NCBI GenBank assembly: GCA_030604405.1
Contig: JAUVVY010000022.1
Span: 1 to 64,000, forward strand
Direction of reading: 5' to 3'
Origin: a bacterium
Lineage (GTDB): Bacteria > Armatimonadota > Zipacnadia > Zipacnadales > UBA11051
Length of the DNA stretch: 64,000 nt
Below the pieces are notes generated by a model that was given only the letters and a program-made list of their open reading frames with translations, ran no database searches and was not told where the DNA came from. This document shows, piece after piece, positions 42,198 to 50,401 of the stretch. Within the stretch, counting starts at the first letter, position 1. The number at the start of each line of letters is the position of its first letter. Made by a program: the position numbers and the translations under genes.

Positions 42198-43550
42198 TCA
42201 GGCGCTTACTGCCACTTCCCAGGACTTACCGACTTGCTTGTCGCCGCGCCAGCCAGTCACCACATAATAGTAGGTCTTTCCGCCCTCAACAGCCGCATCG
42301 CGGTAAGCGCAGGCACACGCCACCTCGCCAATGAGATTATCCTGGAGCGGCTCGAAGGAAGCATGCAGGCCGCGGTGTATGCGGTAGGTGTGCGTGTCAC
42401 CGGCCAGTTCGTCCCACTGCAGCTCGACCGCGCCAGGGCTGACCTCGGCCCTTATTCCGGTCGGGAACGGCACATCGAAGAATGCGCCCTTTAGCTCGGT
42501 GTGGTCGGCTGAGTACCAGGCCAGGAACATCTCACCTGAAGCCAGTTGCAGCAGGCACGGGTAGGCGAAAGTGTCCACATAGGTCTGATAGCCCCACGTC
42601 TCGCCGCAATCGTGGCTGAATGCAAGGTATATGCCGCCGCGATGCTGGTGGTCCAGATAGCGATCGTGGTAAGCCAGGATCGTTGTTCCGCCCGGCGGCC
42701 CCTGCGGCACCCACAACAGGCAGGGACACAGCCCATGCAGGTGAATGCGCCTGAAAGTCCATGTGTACCCATTATCGGTGGAAACCGACTGGTAAAGCGG
42801 ATAGTTCTCCTGGTGGTAGAAGCTCCGCGCCACGGCCAGCAGCCGGCCATCGCCGAGTTGGGTGATGGAGGTTTCATTGACACCACGACAGCCCTTAGCT
42901 TGTTCAGCCTCCTGGTCGTAGATCACGTAGGTGAAATCGCCCCAGGTGTCACCTTCGTCGCGCGACCTAAACACGCCAGAAGCCCCAAAGCCGCGCGCGA
43001 CATCCGGCCTGTCGCGGTTGGTTTCGCCGTAGCATGACAGCAACAGGTCGCCGTTTTGCAGCCGGATGATGCCTCCAAACGAGGCCGCACTGTGCAGCGG
43101 GCTAGGATCGAGTAGGGCCGGCTCGGTCCAGGTCGCACCCCGGTCGCTGCTTCGTGTCAGGAATAACTGCGCCTTCCACGTGCTTGGGTCTGCCTCATCG
43201 TGGTCTGGAGAGCACTGATAGAACGGCAACAGGATCCTGCCGTTACGCAAAAGCGGGGCGGAGGTGACATCGAGATAATCGTACATCTCCGGGTCCGCAA
43301 ATATCGGTCGTAGTGTATCCGCGTCCCACGTCTTGCAGCCGTCGTAAGACTTGACGCACACGATCTCGTCATCGAGATTGGTCCAGGGGTTGCCGGCTTT
43401 CATCCTGGGATCCTCGTCCATCGTGCTGGTACGGAAGGCGCACAGGATTTCTCCCCCGCCGAGGTCCACGAGGCTGGCGTAAAGCGCTGACTTGCCGGGC
43501 GGGGCCTTGTAGATGCTTAGATGTCTGAAATTCCCGGCCAACTGAGCCAT
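42198..43550 (-). CDS. Sialidase-like Asp-box (BNR) protein with C-terminal Fn3-like domain
   Basis: About 450 residues from the ATG with GGGAG eight bases upstream; a longer frame would run into the transglutaminase gene. At least four Asp-box motifs (S-x-D-x-G-x-T-W) are seen: SSDRGATW, SRDEGDTW, STDNGYTW and SHDCGETW, each marking one blade of a six-bladed propeller. Residues from about 360 (PTGIRAEVSPGAVELQW) look like a fibronectin type III domain. No signal peptide is visible, odd for an exo-sialidase-like protein. Substrate uncertain. Confidence 0.8.
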   Translation of the reverse strand: MAQLAGNFRHLSIYKAPPGKSALYASLVDLGGGEILCAFRTSTMDEDPRMKAGNPWTNLDDEIVCVKSYDGCKTWDADTLRPIFADPEMYDYLDVTSAPLLRNGRILLPFYQCSPDHDEADPSTWKAQLFLTRSSDRGATWTEPALLDPSPLHSAASFGGIIRLQNGDLLLSCYGETNRDRPDVARGFGASGVFRSRDEGDTWGDFTYVIYDQEAEQAKGCRGVNETSITQLGDGRLLAVARSFYHQENYPLYQSVSTDNGYTWTFRRIHLHGLCPCLLWVPQGPPGGTTILAYHDRYLDHQHRGGIYLAFSHDCGETWGYQTYVDTFAYPCLLQLASGEMFLAWYSADHTELKGAFFDVPFPTGIRAEVSPGAVELQWDELAGDTHTYRIHRGLHASFEPLQDNLIGEVACACAYRDAAVEGGKTYYYVVTGWRGDKQVGKSWEVAVSA

Positions 43551-43582
43551 CCATCCGGCTCCCTTCAGGCCTGGTGGCGTAG

Positions 43583-45586
43583 TTACTTCGTCATTTCGAC
43601 TACAGCGCGGCTGATGGGACCGTGCATACGGAAGGTGTTTACGGTCTTCGCTTCGATGACATTGCGGCCCGGCTTCAGCTTCCAGACAAACCCCGGCTTT
43701 TTCTGCTGCCACTTCTTCCTGTCAATCCGCACCATGAACCTGTCGAAGTTCGGGGTCATGGTGTTGAGGTCCAGGATCAGCGTGCCCGCATCTTTGCCTG
43801 CCGTCAACTCGATGGCAGTCTCATTCACCGGCCAGTAGTAGTCGGCGGGGCGATTGCTGGTCAGCCCATATTCCGGCGATTCGGCGGGGACCGCACTGTC
43901 CTCCCACCACAGATAGACGTCGCAGAAGTATTCGCCATGGCCGTGGGTCAGCTCGCCGGGGAAAGGCGTGAGCAGGTGGTTGTTGCGCAGCGCGATGCAG
44001 AAGCGGCGGTAGAGCTTCAAGTCGGCCCAGCCATGCTTCTTCGGATCTATTCTGTCAAGGGCAATACTCTCGCGCTCCGCATAGACGACCTGTACTTCGT
44101 TGGTGCGCTTGGGCTTCCACAACTGGCGGATTTCCAGCGCGCTGAGCGGCACACCGTTGCGCTCGAAATGACAGTTGTAACTCGGGTCGTGGAAATTACC
44201 AGTGTCCATCAGTATCCACTTGCCGAATTGATTGGACCAGACCTCCGCCACGCAGTGGTGATCCAGGATGACATGGCGGGCCGTGTAGCCCAGCGCGACC
44301 GCGGTCTGCACGAACAGCGTCGAGTAATGCGTGCACATGCAGAGCGCCAGAGGCGCCTGGTTGGTCTCCAGGAGGATAAGCGCATCCCACGGCGGGCACC
44401 AGTCCGTGCGTCCGCTGTCCCAGCCCTTTGGCGCGCTGTAGCGGCACCAGTTGCGCAAGGCGACGAGCCTTTCGAGTTCCGTTTTGTGCCCGGCAGTCAC
44501 CTTCTTCAGATCGTACTGCTTGCGCAGCCGCTCCAGGCGGTCGAACGGCTCCTGGTAAGCGAACCGATAGGAGCTGACAGCGAGGCTGACCGGCGTCATG
44601 TCCACTACCCGCACCGCCTCTGTCGCAGCAGTCCGCGCGACCCGCACATCCGCTTTCAGTGCCACTTCCTGCAGTGTCGGCGTGGCATCGCCGGACTTGC
44701 AGCCAAGCACCGCCCGCCACTGGAAATAGCGCGGGAGCCTGTCCCTGCCGGTGAGTTTGCTCATCGCCTGCCAGGGGCTCCAGTCCGCCCCGTTGTCGGA
44801 CGTGCGCGCCTCAAAGCGCAGCAGTGTGCCCTTGGGCTTGTCAACATCGGCCTGGAAGCGGACCTTGACGCTGCTGACGTGGGGGAAGATCCCGTCTTCG
44901 GCGGCGAGTGCGGCAAAGTCAACTACCTCCGAGGTCAGCTTGGCCTCGGACGGGTAGCGCGCCAGCCGCAGCCGCACCAGGTACTCGCCGTCATTCATGC
45001 CCTGTATGCCCAGCGCGTCGTAGTCCCAGGTTGCGCCGCCATCTACGCTGCGAGCCGAGCGGTTGGGATGAAGGCTGTCTTCGATGACCAGCTTGCCGCC
45101 GCCGGAGAATACGAAGCTGTTGAGCCCTGGCTTGAGAGCCTTCGCGGGCACGGTGACGACACTCCAGCCCGTTGATGGCAGCGTCCTCACCGGCTTGAGT
45201 TGCCGGCCGTTAACGCTGACCTGTGTTGGCTTGTCTAGAGCGTCTTCTTTGGCCCGGTTTGCCCTACTGTAGAAGTACAGCTTGCCGTCGGCGACGTCGC
45301 CGGGATCGAGGATGAAATCCTTGCGCGCCCAGACCCTGTCACTGAGCATCTCGACATTGTTGATATGAGTCCTGCCGCGCTCGTCCTGAAGCATCAGCGA
45401 CTTTGCCAGCCGCACGCCCGGTCTGGTGTTGTCAATCGCGACATCGCGGGTGCATACCTCGAAGTCAGCGTGCGAGTGCCAGGTCTTCTGTATGGACTTG
45501 ATTGATGGTGTTGTAGCCACAGGATCACCCTTTCTGAGAAAGCGTAGCGCCCGACGCTGATTGTTTTCAACCACCGTCCGGGCCAT
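43583..45586 (-). CDS. Transglutaminase-like cysteine protease-fold protein
   Basis: 667 residues. The triad is recognisable as Cys in CMCTHYSTLFVQTA, His in DHHCVAEVW and Asp in LMDTGNFHD, the transglutaminase-like core. About 350 N-terminal residues are beta-rich, without clear family, and include GGATWDYDALGIQGMNDGEY. No signal peptide. The start may be the ATG used here (GGAAGG very close) or a GTG at 45520 after AAAGG. Such proteins may cross-link or hydrolyse peptides. The gene ends 33 bases before the sialidase-like start, so both may be co-transcribed. Confidence 0.8.
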   Translation of the reverse strand: MARTVVENNQRRALRFLRKGDPVATTPSIKSIQKTWHSHADFEVCTRDVAIDNTRPGVRLAKSLMLQDERGRTHINNVEMLSDRVWARKDFILDPGDVADGKLYFYSRANRAKEDALDKPTQVSVNGRQLKPVRTLPSTGWSVVTVPAKALKPGLNSFVFSGGGKLVIEDSLHPNRSARSVDGGATWDYDALGIQGMNDGEYLVRLRLARYPSEAKLTSEVVDFAALAAEDGIFPHVSSVKVRFQADVDKPKGTLLRFEARTSDNGADWSPWQAMSKLTGRDRLPRYFQWRAVLGCKSGDATPTLQEVALKADVRVARTAATEAVRVVDMTPVSLAVSSYRFAYQEPFDRLERLRKQYDLKKVTAGHKTELERLVALRNWCRYSAPKGWDSGRTDWCPPWDALILLETNQAPLALCMCTHYSTLFVQTAVALGYTARHVILDHHCVAEVWSNQFGKWILMDTGNFHDPSYNCHFERNGVPLSALEIRQLWKPKRTNEVQVVYAERESIALDRIDPKKHGWADLKLYRRFCIALRNNHLLTPFPGELTHGHGEYFCDVYLWWEDSAVPAESPEYGLTSNRPADYYWPVNETAIELTAGKDAGTLILDLNTMTPNFDRFMVRIDRKKWQQKKPGFVWKLKPGRNVIEAKTVNTFRMHGPISRAVVEMTK

Positions 45587-45766
45587 ACCTTCCCACCTGA
45601 GAGGATTGTTTGCAGAGGGCGTGCAGGACGGCGGATAAGCCGAAAAACAACAGCAAGGGAGTCGGGCAGGATGCCCGACTCACGGGATAGAAGAGGCATT
45701 GTCAGGCTGGAAAGCCTGACCCACGCGAGAATATTTGGGATGAGCGACGTACGCTTTGAGGAGGGA
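45587..45766. repeat. Intergenic repeat block upstream of the transglutaminase-like gene
   Basis: GTCGGGCA-GGA-TGCCCGAC at 45661-45679 repeats the 19 bases found at 15899-15917 exactly and also continues into CACGGGAT. A related half (AAGCCTGACCCACGCGAG) follows near 45714. Nothing else is supported. Confidence 0.7.
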
Positions 45767-45858
45767 TTAGGGCTGGAATAGCTCGGCAAGCTGCTCCTTG
45801 GTGCAGGCTGTTATCAGGTAACTGACCCGCACCTCGTCGCCCTGGCTGTGCGCTGCTC
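45767..45858 (-). pseudogene. 3'-terminal relic of a homologue of the 918-residue secreted protein gene
   Basis: Read on the minus strand these bases encode AAHSQGDEVRVSYLITACTK and nine more residues before TAA. This matches the last 24 residues of the intact gene that ends at 46566 (AAHSQGDEVRISYLITGCRK) at 17 of the first 20 residues, and the DNA match is equally close. Similarity stops at the position where the vapC stop codon lies. So it is a fragment of a duplicated gene whose remainder is missing. Confidence 0.75.
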
Positions 45859-45859
45859 G

Positions 45860-46237
45860 CTACTGCTCAGGCTTCTCCAGATACACCACGCCCGGCAGCT
45901 CTGCGAAGTCCTCGTCGCTGGTTACCAGCGTTGCCTCGTAGTGGCGCGCTGTGGCATAGACGACTGCGTCCGCCATCGCCAGGCCGTGCTGCAGGCTCAA
46001 ATCGGCGGCCTCCAGTGCCAGCATGTCATCCAGAGGCACCACCTGGCCGACGCGCATTCTCCCCGCTACGATAATAGCATCCTGTGCAGATAGCTCACGT
46101 TTCATGAATTTGTAGACCTCATACAGCACCACCGTCGGTATTAGCAAATCGGACGCGTACAGATATTGCTCGTAGGCGTCCGCTTGCGGCCCTCCGGTGA
46201 GATGCTCGATCCAACCCGATGAATCAACAAGAATCAT
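45860..46237 (-). CDS. vapC: VapC-like PIN-domain ribonuclease toxin
   Basis: 125 residues. PIN-domain acids are D5 (ILVDSSGW), E40 (VVLYEVYKF), D90 (MADAVVYA) and D108/D110 (TSDEDF), all present, so it should be active. VapC toxins cleave tRNA or rRNA when freed from their antitoxin. Its ATG overlaps the antitoxin stop by four bases, and its own stop abuts the gene relic. No frameshift is visible. Confidence 0.92.
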   Translation of the reverse strand: MILVDSSGWIEHLTGGPQADAYEQYLYASDLLIPTVVLYEVYKFMKRELSAQDAIIVAGRMRVGQVVPLDDMLALEAADLSLQHGLAMADAVVYATARHYEATLVTSDEDFAELPGVVYLEKPEQ

Positions 46238-46443
46238 ACACGGTCGACCTTCTCGCGGAGGCTAGACGTGTCTGCGCCCGCGGCAATACCGCGCAATTCG
46301 TCGAGTTCCAGCACCGGCACCAGGTAGATTATCCCACCCTTGGTAATGACCGACAGCTTCTGGCCGGGTTCGATGCGCATGCGTTCGCGGATCTCCTTGG
46401 GTATTACGACCTGGTACTTGCTTGATACGGTTGTCTGGGCCAT
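46234..46443 (-). CDS. vapB: VapB-like AbrB/SpoVT-fold antitoxin
   Basis: 69 residues. The N-terminal swapped-hairpin DNA-binding domain is seen as TTVSSKYQVVIPKEIRERMR and GQKLSVITKGGIIYLVPV; the C-terminal tail (SSLREKVDRV) would bind the toxin. GGAG seven bases upstream. It should repress its own promoter, with the CATATCG repeats just upstream as a likely operator. It overlaps vapC by four bases. Confidence 0.92.
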   Translation of the reverse strand: MAQTTVSSKYQVVIPKEIRERMRIEPGQKLSVITKGGIIYLVPVLELDELRGIAAGADTSSLREKVDRV

Positions 46444-46460
46444 TTCAGTGCTCCGTAATA

Positions 46461-46479
46461 CGATATGTCGTTCGATATG
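46461..46479 (-). promoter_or_regulatory. Candidate vapBC operator: two CATATCG direct repeats
   Basis: On the minus strand CATATCG occurs twice with a five-base spacer, a 12-base period, across the expected transcription start of vapBC. Direct repeats of this sort near the start fit an AbrB-fold antitoxin binding site; the assignment is inference. Confidence 0.5.
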
Positions 46480-46482
46480 GAT

Positions 46483-46511
46483 ATTATCTTACTAACTGCC
46501 CACCGTGTCAA
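46483..46511 (-). promoter_or_regulatory. Promoter of vapBC
   Basis: On the minus strand TTGACA (46511-46506) and GATAAT (46488-46483) are separated by 17 bases. The first is perfect consensus and the second differs by one base. It lies 40 bases upstream of the vapB start and between the vapB gene and the end of the secreted-protein gene. Confidence 0.8.
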
Positions 46512-46565
46512 GATGTTGTTATTTCGTTGTCGTTATGTAGGGCGCGGACCTGTGCCGCGCCGAAG

Positions 46566-49322
46566 CTATTCAGGCAGCTCCTGTTTGCGACAGCCTGTTA
46601 TCAGGTAGCTGATGCGCACCTCGTCGCCCTGGCTGTGCGCTGCTCCCAGGTCTATGTTGAGAACGCCGTTGGTCTGGACTTCCGAATACCACTTGAGTTC
46701 CTGGTCGCCCCCGAACGATATCTTCACCGGCTCGTCGAATTTAATCAAACAGCCTTCGCCGCTTTCTGCCCCCGTCCATACGCCGGTGCAGATTTCTTCC
46801 GAGCCGATGACCTGCAGCTCGAAACCGGGCTTGTTCTTCAATAGCGGGATTTGCTCGAAGAGACCTTCCACCGCGACATCCTCATCGAAAGTGACTGTCA
46901 ATTGCTCTTTGATACCTTCAGCCAGGAAGTTGTGCTTGCGTACCATACTAATCGGCAAGTCGAACATCTTCGAGGTAACCGTCAGGGCACCGGCCGCTTC
47001 GTCCCACTCGTGCGCCACGCTCCAATAATCGGGCCAGGAGAGCTTGCCATCGCCGAGCTCTGCGAGCACCTGGTGATTCATGTAGGCGGTGTAGTTCATG
47101 GAGACAATGGTGCTGCCGTAGTCCGGCGTCCAGAACAGCGACAGTCCGCCGCCGGTACGCGGCCAATACTGATTAGCCGTGAAGCTGATGCGTGATTTAA
47201 CCCATTCGCCGGCGGTGTGTCCCGTGTAGATCAGCGCATAATACGCAGGGCGGCGGATGGCGAAGAACTCGTCGTTGAAGTTTTTTGTGAAATTGTCCTC
47301 GCGCACCACCGGCAGGACGCCGCTCTTGTCAACGCTCTTCGGATAGTTGAGCCAGCGCAGGAAGGCACCGGTGTAGATGGCACCTGCGGCTCCGCCCATG
47401 AACTGTCCCGAATCGTACGGCGCTTGGTCGTACACGCGGTTGACGGCGCTGTTTACGGCTGCTGTGGCCTGGGCGATATTGGCCTCATCGGTCGGGTCGG
47501 CGCTGTGTCGCCACAGGCCGGCCTCGGGCAATGCTGCTGCCATCATCGTGAGCCCGGCGCCGTACTGCGGATGTTGCCAGCCGTACTGGGTACGGTGGGC
47601 GAAATTGCTGGCACCCCACACGTGCCCGTCCGGCTCGGGCGCGACAGTGTGGTTGAAGAATTCGTAGATAACGCGCAGGCCCTCTTTGGCCGCCTCGTCA
47701 CCGCTCCAGGCATAGTACTGGGCAATCCCCGAGCAGGTCAGGCCCTGGTATGTGGTGTCCGGACCGTAGGCCTCCTGCTGATAGCCGGTCTTCATGAAGG
47801 GGTTCAGTTCCGGGTCGCACATCATCACACAGTAATCGTGGGCGAGCCTGTCGTAATCGGCCTCCACCTCGCCGACGACATGCAGGGCGTAGTGCGCCAC
47901 GAGCCAGTGCGCGGACTGGTTCTCGCACGATACCCGGTGAAACGGGTAGCGATCTATGGGATGCCGATATGCCTCAGTCCAGAGCGCCCGCAGTTCGGGC
48001 GAGAGGTCCTTCGCGCACAGGCCGTAGGGGAAGGCGTAATTCTGGTTCATCGGAAAGCCGGTCGAACTGGCGTAGGGGTCCATGTCGGAGTCGGTGGCGT
48101 TCTTGCAGGTGTCATCCTCGTGAATGCGCAAGAGGTCGGCAAAAGCGGCCAATATGCAGCGGTTGCGCAGCTTTTCGTCCCCGCCGAAGGGGTTGACGCG
48201 GGCAGGCACAGCGTAAGCTGCCGCAAGGTTGTTGGGCAGGCCGGTAGAGCTGAGACAGAAGTCGGGAAACGACGACCACTGGTCCCAGCGCACGCCCTGC
48301 TCCTCGAACTTCTTCCATCTGTGCAGCGAGCCGAACCAGATGCTGTCACGGTCGAGGTTCTGGCTCTCCAGCGTAAAGCGTGTGTGGTACAGCGCGCCGT
48401 AGTTCTGGAACAGGCCGGCATTGCGCACCGGCTCCTTGAGTAGCTCGTCCAGCAGCGGCGCGAACGACCTGTCGGCCTCACATTCGAGGTCGGCGGGGGA
48501 GAGCTGCCGCATCTGCTCCCAGACTTGCTTCTGGAACTTGTGCCACACCTGGGTGCCGTCAGGAAGAAACTCGGCGCTGCCACGGATGTTGCGGGCGGTG
48601 GCCTGATCCGGGCACAGAATAGTCGGCACCCCGCAGGACCGCAGAAATGCGCTGCCGGCCATGCGGAGGTTGACACTCCACAAAGACGGTGTCTTGCTGA
48701 CGATGATCTCACCTTTGCCCTCGGGATACTCAAGGTGCAGGAGTTCTTCGGCATCCTCGGTGACGGTCAAGGTGGTGTCGGCATAAGCCGACACCTGCCA
48801 TTTCTCCGAATTGGGCGGGACGTAGATGTACGCTTCGGAGAACTGCTCAGGGGTGGTGGCCCGTAAGAGCGTGCGCATGGGCATGACGCCGAAGGAGACC
48901 TCCGGCTCGGTGGTCACATCGAACGTGAAGCCGCCGGCCAAAGCCAGGCGCAGTTGGTAGATGCCCGGCTTGCCGTCAGCGACGGCGAAGTCCCAGGACT
49001 TGTCTATGACGCCCTCGGCGGGGAACCACTGGTAGTCCCAGCCGACGTAATGCTCGTCGGCATCCAGGAAGCGCACCAGTGCCTTGCGCAGCTTGCCCGT
49101 GTCGGTCTCCGAGTCGAGTTGCAGCGTGACCTTCAGCGGCCCGCCGTGGTGCACGAAGTAGAGCGCCGTCGCGTCGCACTTAAACGGCCCGTCAAAGCGC
49201 TTCGGCGCAGCTTCGGTGAGTCTAAAGGCATCCCACTCAGCGACATCAACCGCCGCTGTCGAAATGGTCGCCGCCAGGAATGTAAGTACGAAAACACAGC
49301 AGATGGCTTTGCGCATATCCAT
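46566..49322 (-). CDS. Large secreted protein of unknown function (toroid-like)
   Basis: 918 residues with signal peptide (AICCVFVLTFLAATISTAA). I recognise no family. The N-terminal 230 residues appear beta-rich. The centre is helical and aromatic, with repeated Trp/Tyr-containing segments (DQWSSFPDFCLSSTGLPNNL, CENQSAHWLVAHYALHVVG, TQYGWQHPQYGAGLTMMAAA), as in alpha/alpha toroid polysaccharide lyases and glycosidases. The last 200 residues look like a beta-sandwich. The layout resembles heparinase- or hyaluronate-lyase-like proteins, but no catalytic motif is certain. A relic of its own 3' end lies beyond vapBC. Confidence 0.75.
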   Translation of the reverse strand: MDMRKAICCVFVLTFLAATISTAAVDVAEWDAFRLTEAAPKRFDGPFKCDATALYFVHHGGPLKVTLQLDSETDTGKLRKALVRFLDADEHYVGWDYQWFPAEGVIDKSWDFAVADGKPGIYQLRLALAGGFTFDVTTEPEVSFGVMPMRTLLRATTPEQFSEAYIYVPPNSEKWQVSAYADTTLTVTEDAEELLHLEYPEGKGEIIVSKTPSLWSVNLRMAGSAFLRSCGVPTILCPDQATARNIRGSAEFLPDGTQVWHKFQKQVWEQMRQLSPADLECEADRSFAPLLDELLKEPVRNAGLFQNYGALYHTRFTLESQNLDRDSIWFGSLHRWKKFEEQGVRWDQWSSFPDFCLSSTGLPNNLAAAYAVPARVNPFGGDEKLRNRCILAAFADLLRIHEDDTCKNATDSDMDPYASSTGFPMNQNYAFPYGLCAKDLSPELRALWTEAYRHPIDRYPFHRVSCENQSAHWLVAHYALHVVGEVEADYDRLAHDYCVMMCDPELNPFMKTGYQQEAYGPDTTYQGLTCSGIAQYYAWSGDEAAKEGLRVIYEFFNHTVAPEPDGHVWGASNFAHRTQYGWQHPQYGAGLTMMAAALPEAGLWRHSADPTDEANIAQATAAVNSAVNRVYDQAPYDSGQFMGGAAGAIYTGAFLRWLNYPKSVDKSGVLPVVREDNFTKNFNDEFFAIRRPAYYALIYTGHTAGEWVKSRISFTANQYWPRTGGGLSLFWTPDYGSTIVSMNYTAYMNHQVLAELGDGKLSWPDYWSVAHEWDEAAGALTVTSKMFDLPISMVRKHNFLAEGIKEQLTVTFDEDVAVEGLFEQIPLLKNKPGFELQVIGSEEICTGVWTGAESGEGCLIKFDEPVKISFGGDQELKWYSEVQTNGVLNIDLGAAHSQGDEVRISYLITGCRKQELPE

Positions 49323-49342
49323 TCGCCTCCTTCAAAAAAAGC

Positions 49343-49418
49343 GGACGGAGCCCTTTTTGTCAAAACAGCGAGAAGCGGGGCTCCATCCATTTCTGTGGGC
49401 CCGAAAAAGGCTCCGTCC
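49343..49418. repeat. Inverted repeat upstream of the 918-residue protein gene
   Basis: GGACGGAGCC(C)TTTTT at 49343-49358 and AAAAAGGCTCCGTCC at 49404-49418 are complementary over 15 positions with one bulged base, around a 45-base loop that contains a further GGCTCCATCC. CCCTTTTTGTC in the left arm also occurs upstream of lexA near 52218. On either strand the arms end in a T-run, so it could terminate transcripts from the pseudopilin side. Between the gene start and the repeat lies the gene's GGAGG. Confidence 0.6.
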
Positions 49419-49448
49419 CTCTTACGATGCATAACGTGACGCTGAACG

Positions 49449-50168
49449 CTAGAGTGGATACACGTCCGGCCGATTTTCCTTGCGAGCGTTCCAGGGCTCA
49501 TTCCAATAGTAGTCTGGATACGGCCAGGTGTTGAGCTTGACCGCGTGATATGGCTTGACATGCCCGTCCACGAACGCGCAGTTTGCCATGCCGGACAGCC
49601 GGGGGTCCATAGTGTCCTTAAAGTGTCTGCCTGCCACGTTACCCCGGGATGCGTAGTACCATCCGTAGAATACGTCCGGATCCGGCACGCTGGGATGCTT
49701 GTAACACGTCTCTGTGAGCAAGAGCTGCTTGACAGGATTCTTGAAATCGCTGAACTCGCCGGGGCGGTTTTGCTCTGTGGCGTAGTAGGGTCCATATCCG
49801 ATTATCGCGTATATCACCGCGCCGTAAGCGGTGTAAGCGTTGTTGCCCGTATAGCCAAGCCTGACAGGACACTGCCACACGTCGTCAACCTCGTAAACCG
49901 TGGCCGCCTGGGTGCTAATGTACGGGGTAACGTAGAATGTCCAGACTTTGGCATAGTTGTACGGTGCCGGGTACATGATAGGGAAGGTCTCGTCATTGTC
50001 GTCGGCGTACATGATCATGGCTAGTGCGATCTGTTTGACGTTGCTCATGCAACTGCTCATCTGCGCCTTTGCTCGCGCCCTGGCAAAGACAGGAAAGAGA
50101 ATCGCCGCCAGAATCGCGATTATTGCGATGACCACCAACAATTCGATAAGTGTAAATCCCTTTCGCAT
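49449..50168 (-). CDS. Type II/IV pseudopilin, H-X9-DG family
   Basis: 239 residues. The prepilin cleavage site is GFTLIELL (Gly before the methylated Phe), followed by a hydrophobic helix and then [11 protein letters not shown] and [10 protein letters not shown]-like [20 protein letters not shown]. The C-terminal [13 protein letters not shown] corresponds to the H-X9-DG processing-associated motif. Secreted and assembled, or anchored, through the prepilin peptidase system. AAAGGAGG lies seven bases before this ATG; GTG one codon earlier is also in frame. Such genes occur in large numbers in Armatimonadota and Planctomycetota. Confidence 0.92.
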   Translation of the reverse strand: MRKGFTLIELLVVIAIIAILAAILFPVFARARAKAQMSSCMSNVKQIALAMIMYADDNDETFPIMYPAPYNYAKVWTFYVTPYISTQAATVYEVDDVWQCPVRLGYTGNNAYTAYGAVIYAIIGYGPYYATEQNRPGEFSDFKNPVKQLLLTETCYKHPSVPDPDVFYGWYYASRGNVAGRHFKDTMDPRLSGMANCAFVDGHVKPYHAVKLNTWPYPDYYWNEPWNARKENRPDVYPL

Positions 50169-50171
50169 CAC

Positions 50172-50401
50172 AATACCTCCTTTATTTTTTGCACTATCAG
50201 CCGGGTACCCACTCCAGAGGAGTGGGACGGGCGTTTCGCCTGTCCAAGGCGATACTGGACAATGATTGGATTTGACAGGCGAGATGCCCGTCCTACCTGA
50301 CTCTACAAGCTTGCCCGATTCTCTTAGTTCAAACCCAATGCACCAACTACATTATACCACCCCTCCCCGCGTTTCGCAAGGCGTTCTGCAAGAGTCTCTG
50401 T
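50172..50401. repeat. Intergenic repeats upstream of the pseudopilin gene
   Basis: ACCCACTCC at 50207-50215 pairs with GGAGTGGG at 50219-50226 (same family as 15833 and 23124). GACGGGCGTTTCGCCTGTC at 50226-50244 is complementary to 50274-50292 at 17 of 19 positions, forming a large cruciform with a 29-base loop. The gap also holds the pseudopilin Shine-Dalgarno. No gene is supported. Confidence 0.7.

Noticed and set aside
43622-45175. 517-codon open frame on the plus strand opposite the transglutaminase-like gene
   Set aside because: Opposite a gene with an intact catalytic triad; composition is that of an antisense frame.
47217-48443. 408-codon open frame opposite the 918-residue secreted protein, and a similar one at 32477-33700 opposite the heparinase-like gene
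   Set aside because: Both real genes have signal peptides and ribosome binding sites on the minus strand; the plus-strand frames have neither.
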